Below, in pieces: positions 1 through 10,440 of a DNA stretch of 11,774 nt. Within the stretch, counting starts at the first letter, position 1; each line of letters begins with the position of its first letter. Source of the stretch: JAZDLC01 sp043802345 (GTDB lineage Bacteria > Planctomycetota > B15-G4 > JADJEK01). The stretch spans positions 1-11,774 of the forward strand of contig JAZDLC010000340.1 of the NCBI GenBank assembly GCA_043802345.1, in the 5' to 3' direction. The notes below the pieces were generated by a model. That model saw nothing but the letters and a program-made list of their open reading frames with translations. It did not search any database and had not been told where the DNA came from. Made by a program: the position numbers and the translations under genes.

Positions 1-294
1 GATGCCCTGGCCGCTGGAGAAGTTGGTCGCCCGCAGGCCGACCATGCTCATGCCGGCGGTGACCGCGGCAGCTGCATGCTCGCCCTCCGGCTCGAAGAAC
101 AACAGCCTGCGGCCGAAGACGTTCTCCTTGCCGGCGCCTACTGCGGCGGCCCAGCCTTCACCCATCTGGGTGGAGGGGGTGATCGGGTAGGCCCCCGCCG
201 CTTCGCTCGCGGCAGTTTCCATCGCCACGACGCCTTCGCTGCCGTCCATGGAGACTCGAATTCCGGGGTACTTCACAGACTTCTCGCCGCTCAT
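1..294 (-). CDS. Pyruvate:ferredoxin oxidoreductase-type alpha subunit (N-terminal part, runs off window)
   Basis: The 98 visible residues begin MSGEKSVKYPGIRVSMDG and contain YPITPSTQMGE (about residues 36-46), then FEPEGEHAAAAVTAG and NFSSGQGI. This is the start of the POR_N pyrimidine-binding domain of 2-oxoacid:ferredoxin oxidoreductases, in the style of NifJ/PorA. In that family the YPITPS loop and the conserved Glu lie at the thiamine diphosphate site. Members oxidatively decarboxylate pyruvate or other 2-oxoacids to acyl-CoA with ferredoxin as acceptor, in the cytoplasm. The ATG overlaps the stop of the RnfB-like gene as ATGA (294-291), so coupled translation is likely. It differs from the KorA in the same operon, so the operon carries two oxidoreductases of this superfamily. 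The rest of the protein, and hence the substrate and domain fusions, cannot be seen. Confidence 0.85.
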   Translation of the reverse strand, partial: MSGEKSVKYPGIRVSMDGSEGVVAMETAASEAAGAYPITPSTQMGEGWAAAVGAGKENVFGRRLLFFEPEGEHAAAAVTAGMSMVGLRATNFSSGQGI

Positions 295-1148
295 GCGCGT
301 ATACTCCTTGCCAGGCTCGCCAGGCTGAGGTTTTCAAACTGTGATTCGGTGACCCAAACGATCGCGTTGGTCGGACAGCGTCCGATCGCCTCCACTCCCG
401 CCAGGTCGTTCTTGTCGTAATTGATGACAGCGAGCCCGTCGACGATCTCGATCAGGCCGTCCTTCGCATCCGCCGCGCAGCGCCCACAGCCAGTGCAGGC
501 GACCTTGCAGAGTTCCTCCGCCGACTCCCCCTCCAGCAGGTTCTTGCACTGCACAATCAAGTGTTGCTCGATCGGCATGAGCTCGAACAGGTCCTTGGGG
601 CAGGCCTCGACGCAGTCGCCACACGCGGTGCACTTCACGGGGTCGACCACCGGCAGGCCGGTCTCGCTCATCTGGATGGCGTCGAATCCGCAGGCTGTTT
701 CGCAGTCGGCGAGGCTCAGGCAGCCCCACGGGCACCCCTTGCCGCCGCCGGAGACCGCCGCGGCCGCGCCGCACGTCGGCAGGCCGAGGTACGCCGCCTT
801 CTGCAAGGCCACGTCGGTGCCGCCGGCGCAGAGCAGGCGGGCCACGACCTTCTTCTTCTCTCCCGCGTCCACGCCGAGATACGACGCCACGTCCGCCACA
901 CCTTCCGGTCCCAGGACGCTGCATCCGGACGGCTCTGCTTTCCCCTGCACGAGACCTTCAGCAAACCCCTGGCAGCCGGGGAAGCCGCAGGCGCCGCAGT
1001 TGTTCCCCGGAAGGAACTCTACGGTGCCGGAAATACGCGGATCCTCATACACCTTGAACGTGCGGTTGGCGAATGCGATCAGACCGCCGAACACCAGTCC
1101 GACACTGCCCAGGATCAGGGCGGAGATCAGGATTGCGGAAACATCCAT
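291..1148 (-). CDS. rnfB: RnfB/RsxB-like membrane-anchored polyferredoxin
   Basis: This 285-residue protein has one N-terminal membrane segment (about residues 5-27), then the RnfB four-iron domain with NNCGACGFPGC (Cys51, 54, 59, 76). A central Cys block follows (107, 126, 139, 143, 149, 153), a bacterial ferredoxin motif CTACGDCVEACP (Cys173, 176, 179, 183) and a last Cys group (201, 214, 218, 221, 224, 258). Length and order fit the longer, clostridial-type RnfB rather than the short E. coli RsxB. In Rnf complexes RnfB passes electrons from ferredoxin to the membrane partners. Here no other rnf gene is visible; the gene instead sits between an unknown gene and a pyruvate:ferredoxin-oxidoreductase-type gene. 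I infer that it is the electron outlet of these oxidoreductases. The last ferredoxin modules look degenerate: the fourth Cys after CTGCGRC is missing and the final module keeps only its CP. A GGAG lies upstream of the start, at long spacing. Confidence 0.88.
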   Translation of the reverse strand: MDVSAILISALILGSVGLVFGGLIAFANRTFKVYEDPRISGTVEFLPGNNCGACGFPGCQGFAEGLVQGKAEPSGCSVLGPEGVADVASYLGVDAGEKKKVVARLLCAGGTDVALQKAAYLGLPTCGAAAAVSGGGKGCPWGCLSLADCETACGFDAIQMSETGLPVVDPVKCTACGDCVEACPKDLFELMPIEQHLIVQCKNLLEGESAEELCKVACTGCGRCAADAKDGLIEIVDGLAVINYDKNDLAGVEAIGRCPTNAIVWVTESQFENLSLASLARSIRA

Positions 1149-1211
1149 CTGGTTCGCCTGCTCCTCAGATCAGGCTATGGGTCGGGACGCGGACGGAGCG
1201 TGAGAGAACGC

Positions 1212-2207
1212 TCATGAATCTTCCAGGTTTGCCTGACTCACCAACCAGGCCGCCAGCTTCTCGAGGGGAGTCATCGGCTCAGTGCTCTCGGCCTGCTCCT
1301 GGTCTTGCGGCGAGGCGGTCGCGGCGAGAGCCTCGAGGTGGCGCAGGCCCTCCTGCTGCCACGCGATGCTCATGCCACCAAGAGCCCTGACGCTGTCCAG
1401 GCTCGGCATCTGGGTGACGGTGAGTCTCCTTGCCGGAGAGTCACCCGCTCCTGGATCATGGACGAATTGCGCCGCCGTCCCGGTGACGAGGGCCGCGATT
1501 CCCGGCCCGTCGAACGCCGCGAAGCGCCCCAGGTCGCCTGGCTCCGTGGTCTGCATCACGAACGTGCCAGGAGTGATCAGGCGTGCCAGCAGGCCCGGAT
1601 CGGTCCGGTCCTTCACCAGCAGCACGATCTTCTGCTTCCCGTCCAGGAAACTGGCCAGATCACATGCCCGCAGGGCCGCCCCGCCGCCGATCACGATCAG
1701 GGGCGGCGCGAGGGCTCGCTCCGAGGAGTTCCAGCTGTTGTGTGAGAGCTGGGTCAGGAACTGGCTGTGCGTGCTCTGGTCAAACTCGGACGACCGTGTC
1801 AGATTGACCACGCGCGCGGCGCCAAAGGCCCGGCCGATCTTGCCCAGAGCGCCATTCACCGCGTCGTACAGGCAAGTCTCCGGACCGACCTCCACGATCG
1901 GGCAGCCCGAGCTGTCCGCGGCCACTTCATCGAGAGTCCGGATCGCCTCCCGCAGGCGCCCCTGAACCACCTGGTCGAGCTCTCCCTCGTTCGCGAAGAG
2001 CCCCGCGAAGCGGTCCAGGTCGATGCGGTCCTTGGCAAACGCCCCCATGTCGGCGTGGACATCGTCGCCGTTGGTGGAGGCGACCGGCTGGCCTGACTCC
2101 ACCAACCTGCGCACCTCTTCCACAGTGGCCGCCACCGCGGACCGGAATGTACGGAGGGGCGCCTGAAGCGCCGTCTCCACTGCGGACATCCGTTCGTCAG
2201 ACTGCAT
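1212..2207 (-). CDS. Uncharacterised protein of the 2-oxoacid oxidoreductase operon
   Basis: I do not recognise this 331-residue protein. It is soluble-looking, with no signal peptide or membrane segment. Residues 8-100 look mostly helical. A hydrophobic strand and glycine-rich turn (LIVIGGGAALRACDLASFL, about 170-188) is followed by a second strand (KIVLLVKD, 193-200), which suggests an alpha/beta Rossmann-like core. FAAFDGPGIAALVTGTAAQF (229-248) follows, then an acidic Gln/Glu linker and a C-terminal helix. It has only three Cys (102, 112, 182) and no CxxC pair, so it is not an iron-sulphur carrier. The ATG lies inside the end of korB with an 11-base overlap and a GGAG 10 bases upstream; Met7 at 2189 is a less well placed alternative. 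Location implies a role with KorAB and the RnfB-like protein: assembly, regulation or a structural subunit. That is inference from context only. Confidence 0.8.
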   Translation of the reverse strand: MQSDERMSAVETALQAPLRTFRSAVAATVEEVRRLVESGQPVASTNGDDVHADMGAFAKDRIDLDRFAGLFANEGELDQVVQGRLREAIRTLDEVAADSSGCPIVEVGPETCLYDAVNGALGKIGRAFGAARVVNLTRSSEFDQSTHSQFLTQLSHNSWNSSERALAPPLIVIGGGAALRACDLASFLDGKQKIVLLVKDRTDPGLLARLITPGTFVMQTTEPGDLGRFAAFDGPGIAALVTGTAAQFVHDPGAGDSPARRLTVTQMPSLDSVRALGGMSIAWQQEGLRHLEALAATASPQDQEQAESTEPMTPLEKLAAWLVSQANLEDS

Positions 2208-3153
2208 ATTGATCCAGCTCCGCGTTCAGCAGGTCGATCTTCTCCTGCGCCGTGTACTTGGGTAGCTCGCGCAACTTGTCGTAACGTGCGTTTTGTTCAT
2301 TCCGGTAGAAGAGGCCGAGCCGGATGCTCCCGGAGGCCTCCGCCAGGCGTCGGGCTTCTGCCAGGTTGGACGGGTCGTGCTGGATGTGGTGCTTGTAGAG
2401 ACCCTCCACATCCTTGTCGCGAACGCCGTCCTTGTGGATGAGGAGTTCAACCACATCCGGCTTGCGCACCGCCTCCTGGTAGACACCAGGCGTGAAGACC
2501 GGGCAGCGCTGCAGCACCCGCACGAAGGCAAATCCCTTGTGTTTGAAGGCGGCCCGGATCGTCTGGTAGAGGTGGGCCGGCGCCCAATCCGCGGTCTGCG
2601 CCACGAAGGAAGCGTTCGTGATGCCCAGCGTCACAGCCAGTGGGTTCAGGGCCGGCAAGTAGCTGCCAAGCGGCTGGGTATTGCTCGCGTGCCCCTGAGG
2701 CGTGGTCGGCGAGGTCTGGTTCTTCGTCAGGCCGTAGATGTTGTTGTCGAGCAGCATCGCCACCATGTTGACGTTGTACCGGATGGCATGTACCCAGTGC
2801 GCGGCCCCGATGGAACAGCAGTCGCCATCGCCCATGACGGCAAAGACGTCCAGGTCGGGCCGGGTCATCTTGATACCGGTGGCCACCGGCAGGGCCCGGC
2901 CATGAATGGAGTGGAACCCGTACGTCTTCATGTAGTGGGGAAAGCGGCTGGAACAGCCGATCCCGGAGCAGAAAACTGTCTTCTCCCGCTTGAGCTGCTC
3001 CGACTCCAGCAGCCTTTGCACAGCCGACAACAATGAGTGGTCGCCGCAGCCGGGGCACCACCTCGGAAGGGCGCTGCCGTAGTCCGCCATGGAGAGGAAG
3101 TCGTCATCAGTGGCATGGTCACAGCTGAGCAGGGAGCAACTCATGTCGCTCAT
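2197..3153 (-). CDS. korB: 2-oxoacid:ferredoxin oxidoreductase, beta subunit (KorB-like)
   Basis: This 318-residue protein is the thiamine-diphosphate-binding beta subunit. Motifs in order are WCPGCGDHS (Cys33, Cys36), FCSGIGCSSRFPHY (Cys67), HGRALPVATGIK (84-95), the TPP/Mg motif VMGDGDCCSIG (107-116) with DNNIYGLTKNQTSPTTPQG (136-154), and QRCPVFTPG (Cys217). The four cysteines match the single [4Fe-4S] cluster of KorB-type beta subunits. With KorA it makes acyl-CoA, CO2 and reduced ferredoxin from a 2-oxoacid and CoA. The closest general family is 2-oxoglutarate oxidoreductase, but the substrate cannot be fixed from sequence alone. The start overlaps the korA stop as ATGA (3153-3150). It has an excellent ribosome binding site, GGAGGTGA at 3157-3164, six bases from GGAGG to the ATG, so strong coupled translation is expected. 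Confidence 0.95.
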   Translation of the reverse strand: MSDMSCSLLSCDHATDDDFLSMADYGSALPRWCPGCGDHSLLSAVQRLLESEQLKREKTVFCSGIGCSSRFPHYMKTYGFHSIHGRALPVATGIKMTRPDLDVFAVMGDGDCCSIGAAHWVHAIRYNVNMVAMLLDNNIYGLTKNQTSPTTPQGHASNTQPLGSYLPALNPLAVTLGITNASFVAQTADWAPAHLYQTIRAAFKHKGFAFVRVLQRCPVFTPGVYQEAVRKPDVVELLIHKDGVRDKDVEGLYKHHIQHDPSNLAEARRLAEASGSIRLGLFYRNEQNARYDKLRELPKYTAQEKIDLLNAELDQYAV

Positions 3154-5066
3154 GATTCACCTCCAGCATTGAGTCGCTTCTCGATGCCTTCAAGGATCTG
3201 GGCCGGTCGCAGCGGTTCGCCATGGCAGCGAGTCCAGCAATCGACGTCCACCAGCAGTTGCGCCCGGAGGAGCCAGGCAAGCTGGCCCATGCGCCGGTTC
3301 TCCACGGTGATGTGCGGATCGCCCAGGCGGTCGCTGTGGTTGATCTCCACCGTCATGACCTTCTTGAAGCGATTGAAGATCTGCTTCAGACCTGGCTGCA
3401 GCGGCGAGAGGAATGTCAGGTGCGTGGAGGAGACCTTTAACCCCTTGGCGCGAGCCTTGTCGACCGCCTCCTCGATGGCGCCCTGGGTCGAGCCCCAGCC
3501 GACCACCAGCATGTCACCCGAGTCGTCGCCGCGAACCCTGGGCGGCTTCAGGGTCTCCTGAAGGACGGCCAGCTTCCGGCTGCGCATCATCATGCCCTGC
3601 TCGTTCTCGGCAGGGGCATAGCTGACCTTGCTCTTGCTGTCGTGTGACAGCCCGGTGGCCACGAACATGCCGTTCGGCTGGCCAGGGATGATGCGCCGGC
3701 TCAGGCCGGTCGCCGGATCCCACCCAAATGGTATCTGACCCTCCGGAATGGGGGACTGATCCGGCGGATGCCCCTGCCACCTTTGATCGAGCTGCGGCCT
3801 CGGGAACGGCTGGACCCCGGTGGCCAGATTGGCGTCCGACAGGATGACCACCACGGCGCGGAAGGTCTCGGCGATGCGACGGGCGGTGACCACGCAGTGG
3901 AAGCACTCCTCGATGGTCGCCGGGGCGAGAACCACCTTGGGGGCATCCCCCGGCTGCCCGAAGATTGCCGCCAGCAGGTCCGACTGCTCCACCTTGGTGG
4001 GCAGGCCGGTGCTGGGGCCGCCCCGCTGAACGTCCATCACGACCAGGGGGGTCTCGGTCATGACCGCCAGGGCGATGAACTCCGTCTTGAGCGCCAGGCC
4101 CGGTCCGGAGGTGACCGTGAAAGCGACCTTGCCGGCAAACGAGGCGCCGATGGCGCAGCCGACGGCGGCGATCTCATCCTCGGCCTGGTGGACCACCCCT
4201 CCCACCTTGTGGAAGACCTCGGCGAGATAATGCGAAACGGAAGTGGCGGGCGTGATCGGGTACATCGCCATGAAATCCATGCCGGCGGCGATCGCGCCCA
4301 TTCCGAGGGCGGTATTGCCGTTCATGACCACCATTTCCCGGCCGAGAAGCCCCGGTGGAATCTCGAACTGGACGTCGAGGTTCTCCTGGGCCCATTTGTA
4401 CCCCAACTCCAGCAGGCGCACGTTCCGCTCGTAGATCTCTTCCGACTTCTTGCGGAACTGATAGGCGATCTGCGCCTTGGCCTTCTCCATGTCGCGAGCA
4501 TAGATGTAGCAGAGCATGCCGAGGGCGAGCATGTTCTTGCCCTTGCGGGGGTTGTCCACCACTTGCAGGCAGATCTCCTCCATCGGGACGAGGACGATCC
4601 GGTAGTTCTTGCCGGACATCTCCTCCATGGCGGCGGCCCACTCCTCCCGGATGGACGGATCCTCGTGATTCTCCCACATGTTCTCCAGCAGGATCAGCGC
4701 GTCGTCGGCGAGTGAGTCCAATCGGTGCCGCGAAAGAACGGCCTGCTCGTTGAAGGCGACCACCAGGTTGGTCTCATCGCCCCAGTTGGTCACGGTGTTC
4801 GTGCCCAACCGGATGCGGTTGCCGGAGGTTCCGGGCGCGGACCGGGGCGGAGGTTGGATTTCGGCGGGAATGATCTCAACGGTCCAGACCCCGTTCCCCA
4901 TCTTGGCGGAGACCGAGCCGAAGATCTGACCGCATTTCTGGGCCCCTTCCCCGCCATCAGAGACGATCTCGACGACATGCTCGGAGAGCCGAATCGGCGC
5001 CTTCGGCGCCTTGGTTTTGGGGGAGGGAGAGGGCTTCGAGGGAGAGGACGAACTAGGACTGGTCAT
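3150..5066 (-). CDS. korA: 2-oxoacid:ferredoxin oxidoreductase, fused gamma-alpha subunit (KorA-like)
   Basis: From the ATG at 5066 this is 638 residues. A Ser/Pro/Lys-rich tail (2-24) precedes a gamma-type domain (about 29-240; EIVSDGGEGAQKCGQIFG then NLVVAFNEQAV). The alpha, pyrimidine-binding domain starts near 247, with GNTALGMGAIAAGMDF, YPITPATS (270-276), the QAEDEIAAVG loop (294-303), TSGPGLALK and RGGPSTGLPTKVEQSDL (348-364). The C-terminal domain carries LVVGWGSTQGAI and EINHSDRLGD. This gamma-alpha fusion is the standard layout of two-gene KorAB enzymes. The open frame continues 49 codons upstream, but that stretch is not conserved-looking and contains the TAGAAT promoter element, so the later ATG was chosen. 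Its ribosome binding site (AAGAGA) is weak. It is the first gene of the operon. The Ser/Pro tail is probably disordered, of unknown role. Confidence 0.93.
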   Translation of the reverse strand: MTSPSSSSPSKPSPSPKTKAPKAPIRLSEHVVEIVSDGGEGAQKCGQIFGSVSAKMGNGVWTVEIIPAEIQPPPRSAPGTSGNRIRLGTNTVTNWGDETNLVVAFNEQAVLSRHRLDSLADDALILLENMWENHEDPSIREEWAAAMEEMSGKNYRIVLVPMEEICLQVVDNPRKGKNMLALGMLCYIYARDMEKAKAQIAYQFRKKSEEIYERNVRLLELGYKWAQENLDVQFEIPPGLLGREMVVMNGNTALGMGAIAAGMDFMAMYPITPATSVSHYLAEVFHKVGGVVHQAEDEIAAVGCAIGASFAGKVAFTVTSGPGLALKTEFIALAVMTETPLVVMDVQRGGPSTGLPTKVEQSDLLAAIFGQPGDAPKVVLAPATIEECFHCVVTARRIAETFRAVVVILSDANLATGVQPFPRPQLDQRWQGHPPDQSPIPEGQIPFGWDPATGLSRRIIPGQPNGMFVATGLSHDSKSKVSYAPAENEQGMMMRSRKLAVLQETLKPPRVRGDDSGDMLVVGWGSTQGAIEEAVDKARAKGLKVSSTHLTFLSPLQPGLKQIFNRFKKVMTVEINHSDRLGDPHITVENRRMGQLAWLLRAQLLVDVDCWTRCHGEPLRPAQILEGIEKRLNAGGES

Positions 5067-5107
5067 GTCTCTTTTCGATCCGATCCAGAGCAAATGCAGA
5101 ATCTCGA

Positions 5108-5136
5108 ATTCTAGCAAAGCGCGGGCACGTGCAGAA
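5108..5136 (-). promoter_or_regulatory. Candidate extended -10 promoter of the kor operon
   Basis: On the minus strand TGCTAGAAT (5116-5108) is a complete extended -10 element: TG, one base, then TAGAAT, five of six matches to TATAAT. The hexamer 17 bases upstream (TTCTGC, 5136-5131) is a poor -35, which extended -10 promoters tolerate. Transcription would start near 5101, giving a leader of about 35 bases before the korA ATG. Its position, just downstream of a terminator-like hairpin, fits an independent kor transcript. This is sequence resemblance only. Confidence 0.5.
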
Positions 5137-5153
5137 AGGCCACATTGACTCAA

Positions 5154-5186
5154 AGAAGAAAAAGGTGAGGCCGCCCGGGCCGGCCC
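5154..5186 (-). terminator. Weak intrinsic terminator candidate downstream of dnaE
   Basis: Minus-strand RNA would pair GGCCG (5185-5181) with CGGCC (5173-5169) around a seven-base loop GCCCGGG, plus a G-U closing pair. A pyrimidine run follows with five U (5163-5159) and then CUUCUU. The stem is short and the U run starts five bases after it, so it is not a textbook terminator. It lies between the dnaE stop and the kor promoter, where one would be expected. Confidence 0.35.
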
Positions 5187-5348
5187 TGAAACAACTTCCC
5201 AGTTTCGCGACACGGGCGTCGTCGCGGAGTTCTCGGACGAGGTCGCATCACCGAGCCGCGCGGTTGGAGAGCCGGTGAAAAAGGCAGCATGTGAAGGGGG
5301 AGTCAGAAAGGGCGTAACCGGCGAGGAACGTACTCCTTGGCCGGGTCC

Positions 5349-8768
<3,420 letters not shown>

Positions 8769-8775
8769 GGGTGCC

Positions 8776-8780
8776 CCTCC
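8776..8780 (-). promoter_or_regulatory. Ribosome binding site deciding the dnaE GTG start
   Basis: GGAGG on the minus strand, followed by seven bases and the GTG at 8768-8766. No comparable site precedes the upstream in-frame starts. The site fixes the protein start directly before the PHP motif. Confidence 0.75.
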
Positions 8781-8810
8781 GGCGAGCGGCGCGACAACGT
8801 ATCGTCTCGC

Positions 8811-8840
8811 TTGACGGAAAGGAAGCAGCGCTGATACCTT
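8811..8840 (+). promoter_or_regulatory. Candidate promoter of the HEAT-like gene pair
   Basis: TTGACG (8811-8816) matches five of six bases of the housekeeping -35. After 18 bases comes TACCTT (8835-8840), preceded by TG plus one base, as in an extended -10. The -10 itself is weak (three of six). The segment CGCTTGACG...TACCTTTC recurs almost exactly upstream of mraZ, which raises confidence in both. Transcription would start near 8847, with a leader of about 57 bases. No comparably good promoter was seen for dnaE on the other strand. Confidence 0.45.
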
Positions 8841-8903
8841 TCGCCCGACCGCTCTCGGTCGAGGTACCCATCGCTCCCCCCCTTTACCCCTCCAGGAGCT
8901 GCC

Positions 8904-9779
8904 GTGGCCCGGATTCTCGCGATCTTGCTGCTTCTCGCCCTGTCTGAGGGGTGTTCGACCGGTGCCGGCTCCGCGCTGGATGCGGACCGGCGCCTTGAGC
9001 TGGATGCGTTCTGGGATCTCTACCAGCTGGAAGATCCTGGCTGGCCCGGTGTGCGCGACCGGTGGTACGGCTACGGAGGCGAGGAGCGGCAGTTGCTCAT
9101 CATGAGCCTGGTCCGGCATCTGGTCCACTCCGCGCCGCTGGTCCGTCAGGGGAGCGATGGGCCGGTGCCGGGATGGAAGCGGCCACAGCGCGAATTACTG
9201 GCACTAGGAAGCGAGGAGGTCGTCCCGGTCCTGGTCGAGGCGCTGCGCGTGGGGCGGGATCCGGCCTCGCTCCTGCCAATCAGTGAGACTCTCGCCGGAT
9301 TCTTCGCGCTGGAGGAGCTGACAGATCTCCTGGATCATCCTCGCGAAGGGGACTCCGAGGTCGGCGTCCCTTTCGTCATGAGCGCCATGGTCAAGGTCGG
9401 CGGGACGGACGCAATCACCCGGGTCGGCAGGATCCTGAGAGCGGATCCGGACTGGAAGCGGAGATCGTCCGCCGCCGACGCCCTCGGCACGGCACGGTAC
9501 TCCGACCGGGAGCGGGCGGTGGGGGAACTGGCGGCGGGATTCTCCGATTCTGATCGATTCGTGGTCCAGCGGGCGATCCAGGCCACGGCCCTCATCGGGT
9601 CTATCCAGGCCGCGCCACGCCTGGCGCAGCTGTATGCGGAGTCGCGGGCAAAGGGGGACGAGAAGATGGCCTCTCTTGCGCTGACCGTGCTTCGCCGGTT
9701 GACCGGGAGGGTCATCCAAGGCGATGATCCGGAACTCTGGAAGCAGGCGGCCCGGCAGGCCGCCGAGAGCTCCCGCTGA
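8904..9779 (+). CDS. HEAT-repeat-like probable lipoprotein, function unknown
   Basis: This 291-residue protein starts at a GTG with AGGAG five bases upstream. The N-terminus, MARILAILLLLALSEGCSTG, is a short signal sequence. Cys17 could be lipidated, but LSEGC is a poor lipobox because Glu sits at -2, so simple secretion is possible. Residues 50-290 are alternating helices with the feel of HEAT or PBS-lyase repeats: VVPVLVEALR, AITRVGRILRADPDWKRRSSAADALGTARYSD (given here as the clearest unit, about 170-200 in parts), and VVQRAIQATALIGS followed by a helix ending in RLTG. Such repeats usually form protein-binding scaffolds. No catalytic motif is visible. It is transcribed divergently from dnaE and followed 26 bases later by a zinc-ribbon-like gene, so the two are probably one transcript. 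I infer an envelope scaffold; the target is unknown. Confidence 0.78.
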   Translation: MARILAILLLLALSEGCSTGAGSALDADRRLELDAFWDLYQLEDPGWPGVRDRWYGYGGEERQLLIMSLVRHLVHSAPLVRQGSDGPVPGWKRPQRELLALGSEEVVPVLVEALRVGRDPASLLPISETLAGFFALEELTDLLDHPREGDSEVGVPFVMSAMVKVGGTDAITRVGRILRADPDWKRRSSAADALGTARYSDRERAVGELAAGFSDSDRFVVQRAIQATALIGSIQAAPRLAQLYAESRAKGDEKMASLALTVLRRLTGRVIQGDDPELWKQAARQAAESSR

Positions 9780-9805
9780 ATCGGTCAAAGACACTGGAGT
9801 GGAGC

Positions 9806-10357
9806 ATGGACTACACCATCCGCAAGATCTCGGAAGGGTGTGTGCGTTGTCAGGCGCCGTTCGAGGCGGGGAACCCGCTCTATTCCCTGATTCTGTTGGA
9901 AGAGGAGGAGCCAGCGCGGTTGGACCTCTGCGTGTCCTGTTTCGAACTCCGGGAAGCCGATCCAGAGCGTGAATTTGCCTTCTGGAGGACCCGCCGGGCG
10001 GAATCGACGCAGGTACGGCGCATGGTCGACTTCAACCTCCTGCGCGAGCTGTTCTTCCGGATGGCGGAGAGGGAGTCTCCGGAATACCGTAAGATCTGTT
10101 ATTTGTTGGGTTTAGTGCTTATCCGCAAGCGCGTGGTGAAGCTACAGGAGTTCACCTCGGAAGGGGGGGTTGACTATCTGGTGGTGACCGCCAAGCAGCG
10201 TGAGCATCCCATCCGCCTCGAGGCGCCGGAACTCAGGCCCGAGGAATTCGGCGAGCTGCGTGACCACCTGGTCGGTCTGCTCGACATGGATCTGGGGCCG
10301 GAGAGCGACCTGCCGGCGCAGTTCCCCGGGGAAGACGAGGCCGACGGAGAGAGCTGA
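9806..10357 (+). CDS. Small zinc-ribbon-like protein, function unknown
   Basis: This 183-residue cytoplasmic protein has two CxxC knuckles near the N-terminus: CVRC (Cys12, Cys15) and CVSC (Cys42, Cys45). The 26-residue gap is right for a zinc ribbon. Next come WRTRRAESTQVRRMVDFNLLRELFFRM (read in two helices, about 60-86), a hydrophobic helix YLLGLVLIRKRVVKL, a beta-rich segment ending in DYLVVTAK, and an acidic C-terminus (EDEADGES). The charged middle and the zinc ribbon suggest binding to nucleic acid or protein, but I cannot name a family with confidence. GGAG lies six bases before the ATG. It follows the HEAT-like gene by 26 bases on the same strand, and a GC-rich hairpin lies just after its stop. 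Confidence 0.82.
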   Translation: MDYTIRKISEGCVRCQAPFEAGNPLYSLILLEEEEPARLDLCVSCFELREADPEREFAFWRTRRAESTQVRRMVDFNLLRELFFRMAERESPEYRKICYLLGLVLIRKRVVKLQEFTSEGGVDYLVVTAKQREHPIRLEAPELRPEEFGELRDHLVGLLDMDLGPESDLPAQFPGEDEADGES

Positions 10358-10368
10358 GAGCCTGGGGA

Positions 10369-10384
10369 GGCCCGGCCGCGGGCC
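10369..10384 (+). terminator. GC hairpin after the zinc-ribbon gene, possible terminator
   Basis: GGCCCG and CGGGCC form a perfect six-base stem around GCCG, starting 12 bases after the stop codon. No U run follows, so if it terminates transcription it probably needs Rho or only stabilises the 3' end. Confidence 0.3.
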
Positions 10385-10409
10385 GAAGAGGCGCTCTGCG
10401 TGCTACTTA

Positions 10410-10435
10410 CGTGTGAGTCCTTCGCGACTCGTGCG
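10410..10435 (+). other. Small hairpin, GAGTC/GACTC stem
   Basis: GAGTC (10415-10419) pairs with GACTC (10426-10430) around CTTCGC. Three G-U pairs and two further G-C pairs could extend the stem to 10410-10435. It lies just before the GTACTC inverted repeat and may belong to the same element. No function can be assigned. Confidence 0.4.
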
Positions 10436-10440
10436 GATCT

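Noticed and set aside
421..1217. Plus-strand open frames of 218 and 260 codons
   Set aside because: Both are shadows of the rnfB-like gene, whose cysteine motifs confirm the minus-strand frame.
5067..5213. 49-residue N-terminal extension of KorA
   Set aside because: It contains the promoter-like TGCTAGAAT and the hairpin, is compositionally unlike the protein, and lacks a ribosome binding site.
5260..5290. CACCG/CGGTG hairpin close to a run of five A
   Set aside because: Considered as a dnaE terminator, but on the transcribed minus strand the T run precedes the stem instead of following it, and the stem is only five pairs.
8769..9128. 120-residue N-terminal extension of DnaE
   Set aside because: The extension crosses the divergent gene at 8904, has no domain character, and the GTG at 8768 has a strong ribosome binding site directly before the PHP motif.
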